From Gnetum montanum (lineage: Eukaryota > Streptophyta > Gnetopsida > Gnetales > Gnetaceae): 64,000 nt of DNA. Below are positions 56,740 to 64,000 of this stretch, piece after piece; the first letter of the stretch is position 1; every line of letters starts with the position of its first letter. The stretch covers positions 43,509-107,508 of the forward strand of contig MNCI01020276.1 in NCBI GenBank assembly GCA_015680685.1. Reading direction: 5' to 3'. The notes under the pieces are model-generated. The model ran no database searches, was not told where the DNA came from, and saw only the letters and a list, made by a program, of their open reading frames with translations. The position numbers and the translations under genes were made by a program.

Positions 56740-58800
56740 ACGATAATGCAACATCTAGCTAGGCAATTCATTGGAGAACCAATGAAGAAGTTTGGAGTAC
56801 TCAATCTTATGCAAGAGTTTCATATGTTCATAGACACCCTAACAATGCTCAAGGACTTTTGGCATCCAACTTAGACACCTCTAGTGAAGATGGGACATCC
56901 CCTAGAACAAGGGGGCCCGTAAGGCCTAGGACCTTCTCAATGGGTTGTAAGAGTATATTAGGGGATGATTGAAAGACTTACAAAAGTCATGATGAGTTTT
57001 TCAGTTCCCTCTCTTTATCTGCTCTTTCAATGTCAAGTGGTGACACGGATGGCTATTCCTCAAGGAGTCAATGTAGAAATAAAAATCAAACCCATGGGCA
57101 AAATCAAGAACACCAACATGAACATAGAAAAAATTGTTCCAACTCATGAACTTGCAACCTATTTAGTGACAATGAATCCCTATTAACTACTAAGAGCCTA
57201 ATGCATATAATAGAGGCCATTCAGATATCCCATAGGCATTGCAAGGAAAGTCGTCTACCCAAGCTTGATTTAAACAACTTTCCTATGTTCTTAGGAGGCT
57301 ATGATTTAGATTCGCAACATCATTTACAAGCCTTCTATGATGCCTATGTATGGAACAACATTGAGAATGGGTGGCAAAGGATTAAGCTCTTCCCTATGAC
57401 ACTTGTTGGCCAAGCTAAAGTGTGGTACATGTCTTCAAAATCGAATTCAATTCACCATTAGCCTACAATGGTAAACCTCTTCAATGAAAAATATCAAACC
57501 TATGCAAGAGTGTCAACCTTGAGTAGACAAATCCAAGAGTGGAAACAAGGACAACATGAACCCTTGGACATGACCTTAGAAAGATATTAGTCTTTTTTAA
57601 ACAAATGCCTAGGTCATGGGTTCTCTAAGGAAAGGCTAATGTATCACATCATGAATGAGCTCCGTAATGAAACAAGGGAGACCCTAGGGATGTATGCCCT
57701 AGGTCAACTATATGAACTATGAATCCATCAATTCCAAGAGCTTATTAAGTGAGTAACAAAAGAAGAAGGAGAAATAGCCAAATGGGAGAATGTTGAAAAA
57801 TCTCAACAAGACCAAACTCTTGAAGTAACAAAGGTCCATAATCATAAAGAGGAGAAATCAACTTACCTCAAGGAGGTGAAACCATTTCTACCTTTGCCAA
57901 TACTAAAATCACTAGATGAAATCGAGGCAAAGACCAACAAGATGATGGAGTGGGTACATGAAAAATGTAGAGAATATGTAGACATTATTAGAGGGAGACC
58001 CATGCAAGATAAATTTGATGACCAAAACAAACAGAGGATACCAAACCTAGAAACAGGACAGAACACCATTCAACAATCAGAAAGAAGGGCTAAAGAAAAT
58101 GAGGATAGGGGCTCAACCACAAAACATAAGTATCATGACAATGTTTGCTTGTACGATCGCCCAAAAGGCCAATGCCCAATCTTGTCACATCTACATGAGC
58201 ATTGGGGAAGAATGTTACATCCAGATTTCCTATAGAAGTACATGGTTGGATACGTCCCTATCCCACAGCTATATGAGCAATTCCACGACTCATCATACTC
58301 TCCATGGGCAAATTCTTACCAGCCTCAGTACTATGCTCAACCATAGTGGCAAAACCCCCAATCGTTGGGGAGGCCATCACTAAACTAGCCACACCCTTCA
58401 TATCACCTGAAACCAAGCGCTTATTATGTTCAACACCTTGTTTCTCCAACTGGATCAACATCCTCTACTTCACCTCATCATTATCATTCTCCTGAATACT
58501 ATCAACCCATGCCCTCTCCCATAGGATCACCACCCTTTGTTCCTTACACTTCTTCTTACCCTCAATATTTTCATCCTTCACCACCTTCTCCATAATCACC
58601 AATTTTACTAGAAGGTTTTACACCACAGCACCAACCCACAAACATTACTTTCTTTAGGCATGGCCATAGAAAGAGACAACATAGTTCTGAAACCACTGCA
58701 TCCTCCAACTCAGCACAAGCCAAGCATTGTGCTGCATCTTCCTCTTTGAACTCAACGCCTCCTATTACCTTATCCAAGCCACCAATCAACACTCAAACAA
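56740..58800 (+). pseudogene. gag of element E
   Basis: The core (57201-57720) reads FPMFLGGYDLDSQHHLQAFY, NIENGWQRIKLFPMTLVGQA, then LFNEKYQTYARVSTLSRQIQ, CLGHGFSKERLMYHIMNEL and RETLGMYALGQLYEL. A long charged, helical linker (57780-58130) follows, then VCLYDRPKGQCPILSH (about 58143-58190), the family Cys/His block with His replaced by Arg. A Pro/Ser/Tyr-rich tail runs to about 58800 (PHHYHSPEYYQPMPSP). Stops at about 57460, 57588, 57720 and 58233 break it. Overall it is more diverged than the other gags. Confidence 0.82.
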
Positions 58801-59111
58801 CCGTACGACCTAATGAATATGACAACGTGAGGAGGCATATTGATCCTTGCATACCATCTTATGGTCACGAGTGCCATAGTGGGTCAGCTCCTTATCACAT
58901 GATCACATCTTATAATCTGCCCCACCATGCCTACTTTAATCAAGTGTGTGAACCCCAATTTGGGTACATTCTTGCCACTACACCACAAGACACCCAGTGG
59001 TTTGGATATGACTGGACCCCAATATTTCCAACATGCATGGATCCAAATTTTCCATTTATTAATTCTCGCCATGATCAAAGGTTCAGTCATGGGGGACATC
59101 CCCCATTCTAA
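58746..59111 (+). pseudogene. Gag tail joined to post-protease linker of element E
   Basis: A 121-codon open frame. Its second half, ILATTPQDTQWFGYDWTPIF then PTCMD, is equivalent to the linker after protease in B and C (ATTQQQNTQWLTADQ, PPTCME). The protease itself is gone, so the frame records a deletion joining gag to the linker. It ends SHGGHPPF across the internal purine motif. It might still be translated as a gag extension. Confidence 0.6.
59081..59101 (+). promoter_or_regulatory. Internal polypurine-tract-like motif of element E
   Basis: GTTCAGTCATGGGGGACATC shares TTCAGTCATGGGGG with B and C. Here it lies inside an open frame. Confidence 0.55.
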
Positions 59112-60584
59112 CAAGAAAAATTAGTAAAATTTTTTCCTTTTCTTTATTTTTACAATTTTTTTTGTTTTTTTTTTTCAATTTTTTGTTTCCTAATTTCTCA
59201 TTTTTCAATTTGTCATTTTACCTTTTTGTGGGTAATCTCACCTGTGAATAAAATACTCATGTAACCTGTCATTTGAGGTGTTATTCTATGTTACTGAGTC
59301 ACAAGGGACTAATTATTTAAATAGTGAGCCCACAACATTCACCCACCCATTCTATTACTAAGAGGTTCTACTCTAGGTATGATGATATTCTTGTTTTCAT
59401 TAAAACTTAAAGTAACTTTGTACTCATTATGCCCAGACCAAAGAGTGACGAACTAAGAGGGAATGGAAAGGGAATGACATCAAGGGGGCTTGTGGATTCT
59501 CTTTGGTGACATCTGTAGGTGCTATCATGTAGCTTTGTTGTACTAAGATCATTGTAGATCTAACGAAAAATGGAAGTAAGAGTTGTGATAAAGGCACTTA
59601 ATAAAGGAACTGTTTTGGGGGGGTCCCATTCAAGAGACATGCACCCATGCCTGTAGGTTGGCAGCTTCTCTGAATCACTTTTGGGAAAGACAAAGTGCAA
59701 AAAGCAGCTAGAAGAAGAAAAAGATAAGAAAAAAAAAAGAGAAGAAGAGAAAAAGAAAAGCAAGGGAAAAAATAAGAAATGAAGCGAAAAAGAAAAGACC
59801 AAGAAAAATGTGCCACAAAAAAATTTGAATCACTCCTTCCTTGCATAAAACGTCAAGTGATCATATGCCTTGCTATCATGATGCTCTTATGGTTGTCTAT
59901 CATTGGGATGAAATAATGAAATGTCATTGATCAAAGGTATGGACTTGGTTTTGATCTTGGAGCGAAAGGGTAATGGTACTTTAATCACACATAACACTTA
60001 GGATTCATTGTGCCTAGGGTAAGTTACCTCATGTCCCGATCTCTGCAATCCCTTTTGTAATTCATCCCATCTCATGGTCCACATACTTCTAACTTGTCTC
60101 TTGTGTGGCATAGAATTCATACCTCATAATGATGGTGCTAAACATGTGTGTGTCTTGTTGCATAGGTACAGGTTGCATTTAACCCTTCTAGTGCCTATGG
60201 ACATTTTAAGATGTGGTTACGCAATGGCATTATAGGTTGGAACCTACTTTGGGGAGGACCCACTTGCATGACTTTTGTAATTTGTACTTGTTACACACCA
60301 CCACATCATTTTATACCCTCCAAGTACTCCATTACCAAAGCTATTCTTTCCTTTGTCATCATTTTATCAAATGTTCCTTAGAACCATTACATGTCCTTTT
60401 ATGTGTCACCTAAGCAGATCAGGTCTGACATTAAACTTTTAAGGCAACTTCCTTGAAAAAATCTCTAACTCTAGAATCACACTAAGCAACAAATTAAACA
60501 TTTATTAAAGGAAATGAGTAAGGTATAAGATAATTAAACCTTGTTAAATAACCTTACTAACAATTGATCCAAGGGTGATTATAG
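59112..60584 (+). other. 3' module of element E, first part
   Basis: T-rich opening (59125-59225), a purine-only-like tract (59699-59811), and CTACTTTGGGGAGGACCCACT (about 60243-60263), a block also in B, C and D. No convincing protein. The minus-strand frames over the purine tract are low-complexity artefacts. Confidence 0.5.
59699..59811 (+). repeat. Long polypurine stretch
   Basis: About 110 bases nearly all A and G (AGAAGAAGAAAAAGATAAGA and similar), with rare pyrimidines. Could form triplex or act as spurious primer. Not present at this place in B or D. Confidence 0.85.
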
Positions 60585-60890
60585 ATAGCCCCTAAACGAG
60601 GACAACAAGGAGGACCCTCTCAAGGTGCAGTCAAACATCCAAGGAGAGGCAGAGGCCAAGGACCTCCTACAGAACATGTAGAGCAGGAGGCACAATCATT
60701 TAGCATCCATCAAGAAACTCCTATCACTGCACAATCTAGCCAAGAAAAAGGTGGAGAGGTCAGGGCCAAAGCCTATGAAGAGGAACAATTGCTATTTGTG
60801 GCATGGTACATCAAAGCTAATCAAATGTTCCTACAACTGTTGTGTCCATGGGAAGTGCCAACTCCATCAAACATTGAAACATCAACATGA
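60585..60890 (+). pseudogene. Arg/Gly-rich open frame in the 3' module of E
   Basis: 101 open codons without an ATG near the start, less AT-rich than the surroundings. It opens with PKRGQQGGPSQG and HPRRGRGQGPP, then an acidic/Gln part EHVEQEAQSFSIHQET and a helix-like EEQLLFVAWYIKANQMFLQL, then a stop. TGATTATAG just before it could act as a splice acceptor. The Arg-Gly part suggests nucleic-acid binding. It may continue in another frame (EEEKLQALLQRYQF, about 60909-60950). It could be a captured exon, an env-position ORF of the Athila type, or chance. Family unknown. Confidence 0.4.
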
Positions 60891-61140
60891 ATGGCTCATG
60901 ATCCTTGAACAGAAGAGGAGAAACTTCAGGCGCTTCTTCAAAGGTATCAATTTTAGAAGCCTAGAGCGTAGGACAAAGGGAAGGCACCCATGGAGAAACC
61001 ACCACCACCAAGAACCACATGAGTTCCACAAGTTTTGTAGTTTGTGTCAGCGTCCAAATTTTGTTTAATCCCATACCTATTCACTAGTTGTAATCAAATG
61101 AACTTGTCCCTCACTTTGTTTGACTTGAGGATGAGTTTTT

Positions 61141-61157
61141 AGTCAATCATGAGGGTA
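61141..61157 (+). promoter_or_regulatory. 3' polypurine tract of element E
   Basis: AGTCAATCATGAGGGTA directly before the 3' LTR; a mutated form of CAGTCATGGGGGTA. Confidence 0.68.
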
Positions 61158-61278
61158 TGATAAATTGTGATTTTCTAGGCCCTGATATTGGGTACGTGAT
61201 ATCGGGTACATGATATCACAGCCTAGATACAATATCGTATACATGATATCGTGATTCATGTGTTTGCCTATAAATATA
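61158..61278 (+). promoter_or_regulatory. U3 promoter of 3' LTR E
   Basis: GATATTGGGTACGTGATATC, GGGTACATGATATCACAG, ATACAATATCGTATACATGA and TATCGTG (about 61183-61255) before CCTATAAATATAAC. Confidence 0.6.
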
Positions 61279-62017
61279 ACACTCAGGTGCACAGGGAGGA
61301 GTCCTTCAGTAAGTCTTAGTGTCAAGTCTTTTTGTTAGTTTTTAGTTAGGTTTCAGTTCCTTTCCCAAGTGCATGTCCAGTGTGATGCTTGTAATTGTAC
61401 GGAACCTTTGTTCCAGTGTAACGTACTTGGACACGCAGACAATCGACAATAAAGATCGAGATTACTCCATCATTGCAGCATCACTTAGTTTCTAATTGTT
61501 TAATTATCAATTATGATATATTTTTTTCTTAATTAATATTTCTTTTATCGTCATTTACTATTCCTGTTGTTAATGCAGAATGAGTACGTCTTAATCACAA
61601 ACATTTAAGTGTAACTACTTGGTAACCTAGTAGCGTATTTAGTAGTGCTCGAGTAATGTGTGCTTGGTAATCCCAAAAGTAGTACACGAAGTCCATGATG
61701 CATACGGATGATTAAGGACAGATGCTCATCGCACTTAGGCTAGCTTAGATTTTACTTCATATTGCTCATTAGCTTAATCAAGATTATTTCTCATTGTCCT
61801 TATGAGTAGCATAGTGTTAGAAATCACATCATACACCTCACTCTAGACTAAACCATACATAACAAAGCAAATACTAGTTCAGGTGGGAAGATAGCGAACT
61901 GCGATTAATGTATAACTATCTAGGTTGCACAACTAGTCCATCTGCAACGTTCGATTGGATCACACGTACATGCTCATATTCATATGGTTGAGCATAGGGG
62001 TACCTCACCGCTCATCA
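61158..62017 (+). repeat. 3' LTR of element E
   Basis: 860 bp from TGATAAATTGTGATTTTCTA to GGGGTACCTCACCGCTCATCA. TATA box at about 61268. It differs from the 5' LTR mainly in U3, which has fewer palindrome units, and by scattered transitions. Confidence 0.9.
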
Positions 62018-62946
62018 ATGTCAAAATGAAAAATGTTTTACATGACAAGGAAATGAAAATTTTAGCTCTTAATGATGAATGTTCCTATCTTAAGAAAGAA
62101 AACTTAAACCTTAAGGCTGAGATTCAAAAAGCTTAGACCTTAAGAAAGATGTTTTACATGACAAGGAAATGACATTTCTTTTGAGAATGAAGACTTTATA
62201 AAGAATGAGAAATAAGATGATGAAATTCTTCATGTTCTAAGCATTCAAAACAAGTCTTAAAGGTTCATCTTTCTAAGAAAATAAAAGAAGAAATTTTCTT
62301 CTAAGTCTTAAAGGAATCTAAGTAAAGAAATTAAGCTTGCTTGCTAAAGCATTTAGGCATGCTTCAAAATTGTCTCATGTTGAAGTTAAATCCTTTAATG
62401 TAATGGAAGGTACTAAATCTTTTCTCTCTTAACTTAAGATGATTAACAAATATTTTAAGATTAAAGATGTTGAAGATTATCAAAAAGTATCATATGTTGA
62501 AACTAAGCTTGAAGGTATGGCACATGTATTTTGAGATAAAGAAAGTCATTCTTATGTGGTAAGAAATGGTGGTTCTATCAAAGATTGGTCTCTCATGCAA
62601 TTTATTCTTGAGAAAATATTTGAAAAATTTCATCATAGGTGTGAGGTTTCGATCTTCTAGCAAGATATTTAGCCAGAATTTTACAAAAAAAATTCAAAAG
62701 AGTAATAGGATGCTAATTACTAATGTGAGAAAGGTCACCATCCTTAAGAATAAGTTAAATGAGTCCTCTATTCAACTATTGACCAAGAGAACATTGTTCA
62801 ATGGCTTCAACAAAAACATAGTAAAGGTCCATACCAACAACATCCTAATGATTTTTAAAAAATTCAATGAGAATTCTATCAAAACTTGGAGTTCTATTAT
62901 TGGTCAAGCTAAACACTACATCTTTAATTTAAGTAAGAGAGATATC
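62018..62946 (+). pseudogene. gag-like retroelement remnant right of E
   Basis: Begins with a coiled-coil-like KMKNVLHDKEMKILALNDEC and SYLKKENLNLKAEIQKA (about 62024-62133). The DNA around TGTTTTACATGACAAGGAAATGA is repeated at 62149. A gag-core-like stretch follows: YFKIKDVEDYQKVSYVETKL, EGMAHVF, stop, then DWSLMQFILEKIFEKFHHRC (about 62452-62645), with the W-K/M-x-L...F pattern of Retrotrans_gag. Probably the element E inserted into. Broken by stops. Confidence 0.5.
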
Positions 62947-63420
62947 TTATTCAAGAAGATGGTTGTGACTACCATGAACAATATTAGGTAAATGATCATA
63001 ATTAGAGAGAAAATCCACATGATCAAAACCCTCTAAGATAAATACATGTTGAAAATGTCTTTCAAGAAAATCATTAATAATAAGAGCATTAGAACTAATT
63101 TGACCATCAATTTTCATGAAGTCAATAATAGGCAAATTACCTTTACCTTTTAAGAATTTAAAAAATTCTTTGCATGGTTCTCCCTCTACTTTCAACTACT
63201 TAGACAACTCTTGATGAAAGCACTCTTAGCATTATACATATCCCATTTTTGTTTCACTAAGCGAAAATAAGCACGTCGTTGTTGAAGATTAATATTAAAG
63301 GGATCATTATGTAAAGCATTATTGATCTATTGAATTTCATCACAGATTTTTTTCTTAGTATCCTTTGTCTCTTGGCATATTACTTACTTAACCAACAAGC
63401 AAAATTATGAACACGATATA
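62947..63420 (-). pseudogene. LINE-like ORF2 fragment
   Basis: Minus-strand frame 63195-62947: MKVEGEPCKEFFKFLKGKGN, then LPIIDFMKIDGQISSNALII and NDFLERHFQHVF. Upstream on the same strand come QRRAYFRLVKQKWDMYNAKS and ELSK in shifted frames. This resembles the stretch between endonuclease and RT of plant L1-type LINEs, where a W/F-x-FF motif is followed by an I-x-x-L-x-x-x-D-G segment. The endonuclease and RT proper are not visible. It could be chance resemblance. Confidence 0.4.
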
Positions 63421-63779
63421 TAGTACACAACCACTAATCAATCCAACCTAATTTACCAAGGGGTCTCATTTCAGCATTTTAGAGAAATGTCAAAATACCT
63501 TTTCTGGAAAGAGTACTTGTAGGGTATCATGTTGACTATATATCTTGCACTAACAATGGGGAGTGAGGTTAGTAATAAGATTCTTTGATTTAAAAGCTTT
63601 AAGTCGTAAGTTCTATTTTGATAGCAGTGCTCAAATACATTATAAAATTATAATTACACTATATATCTTGAAGGTTACCGATATTACAATTATTTCAAAG
63701 TTATCACTTAAAAACCTAAAATATGGATTCTCGTACCGTCTACCAAAGTCCCAAAACCAACTCAGAAACCCAAAATACC
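63421..63779. other. Unassigned DNA left of the candidate promoter
   Basis: AT-rich without recognised coding or repeat. Probably intergenic. Confidence 0.4.
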
Positions 63780-64000
63780 GAGTCTGTCTACCAAAGCCCA
63801 ACGATTTTTTGTTTTGTTTTTTTTTTTGTTTTGTTTTTTTGGGGCGAAGATTACACGGAAGCCATTTCCCAAAAGCCCCAGGATACTTTTTTCGGTGCAG
63901 CGGACACCAAGACATTTCCGACCTCTGTCTATAAATTGGATTTGCATCCGAAACGAAGGGATTGCTGGTAGGGTTTTGGGTTTTACCTTCTTATGCACGC
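63780..64000 (+). promoter_or_regulatory. Candidate promoter and 5' leader of a gene beyond the window
   Basis: Composition changes to higher GC after 63840. CTATAAATTGG at 63929-63939 is a good TATA box. About 30-45 bp downstream is the leader-like GATTGCTGGTAGGGTTTTGGG, containing TAGGGTTTT, a telo-box-like element common in plant ribosomal and housekeeping gene promoters. Upstream are a TTTTGTTTTG tract (63806-63840) and GCGGACACCAAGACATTTCC. No start codon with a long frame is seen before the edge. Confidence 0.45.

Larger units (their letters stand above)
55707..62017 (+). mobile_element. Element E: Athila-like element with gag only
   Basis: 6311 bp, LTRs 55707-56586 and 61158-62017. 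Order: LTR, primer site, gag, a short peptide equivalent to the post-protease linker, internal purine motif, ~2 kb 3' module with an Arg/Gly-rich frame, polypurine tract, LTR. Protease, RT, RNase H and integrase are absent. The flanks GTGCC (55702-55706) and ATGTC (62018-62022) differ at two positions, both transitions, so the target duplication is doubtful but possible. It splits an older retroelement. Confidence 0.88.

Noticed and set aside
59560-59846. Phe/Ser/Leu-rich minus-strand frames
   Set aside because: They are the complement of the purine stretch at 59699-59811; low-complexity artefact without coding features.
55702-62022. GTGCC/ATGTC as a firm target duplication of E
   Set aside because: Only three of five bases agree; kept as possible but not as evidence.
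63563-63998. Four overlapping frames at the right edge
   Set aside because: They overlap on both strands through T-rich and promoter-like DNA; none has recognisable domains or a supported start.

Overview
The window is nuclear DNA of a land plant, most likely a seed plant with a retrotransposon-rich genome. It is AT-rich. Its recognisable content is almost entirely decayed LTR retrotransposons, nested in one another, with plant-type protease, RT, RNase H and integrase motifs, chromovirus-type integrase tails, tRNA-Met-like and tRNA-Asp-like primer sites, and TG...CA LTRs with 5-bp target duplications. I cannot name the species. I find no intact host gene, rRNA, tRNA or CRISPR array. Every coding region read through is broken by stops, frameshifts or deletions, so all are given as pseudogenes. 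The last ~200 bp look like the promoter and 5' leader of a host gene lying beyond the right edge.

Layout. 1-3232: element A (minus strand, Athila-like Ty3/gypsy, protease and gag plus 5' LTR), inserted in the gag of B. 3233-8395: element B (plus, same family, no pol), itself inserted in the gag start of G. 8396-9562: G (minus, chromovirus 5' end and LTR), inserted in the 5' LTR of H. 9563-13490: H (plus, Tekay/Del-like chromovirus), whose RNase H is split by a 507-bp solo LTR with perfect CATAT duplications. 14876-24852: D (plus, Athila-like, the only family member here with RT, RNase H and integrase; TSD CCAAA). 24858-37440: an LTR-like repeat J holding element I (copia-style LTRs, 26008-37232), which holds element C (minus, Athila-like, no pol, 29682-36542, TSD TAAAT). 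37440-42594: remnant M of a chromovirus with gag knuckle, protease, integrase tail, polypurine tract and 3' LTR start. 42595-43671: solo LTR of the A family (TSD ATATG). 44354-49915: element F (minus chromovirus; TSD CGGTT/CAGTT). 49921-51250: repeat K, a paralogue of J that keeps the empty insertion site of element I. 51250-55700: chromovirus integrase tail, unassigned AT-rich DNA, and an LTR with a tRNA-Met-like primer site. 55707-62017: element E (plus, Athila-like, no protease or pol). 62018-63420: gag-like and LINE-like remnants. 63780-64000: candidate promoter.

The most distinctive system is the A/B/C/D/E family. All share 7-bp terminal inverted repeats TGATGAG/CTCATCA or close variants, a conserved LTR tail around TAGGGGTACCTC, and a very short U3 packed with palindromes (CGATATCG-type in A, B, C, E and the solo LTR; TATCCGATGTC-type in D) just upstream of a TATA box. 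B, C, D and E also carry two copies of a CAGTCATGGGGG-like polypurine motif, one at the start of and one at the end of a ~1.8-2.1 kb 3' module. That module is kept even in B, C and E, which have lost pol by different deletions, so it may be needed in cis or encode something. A second palindrome array, RGACGTCY, occurs in LTRs of F, G and the LTR near 55 kb. Element C contains an assembly fault: a 165-bp inverted piece bounded by single Ns.
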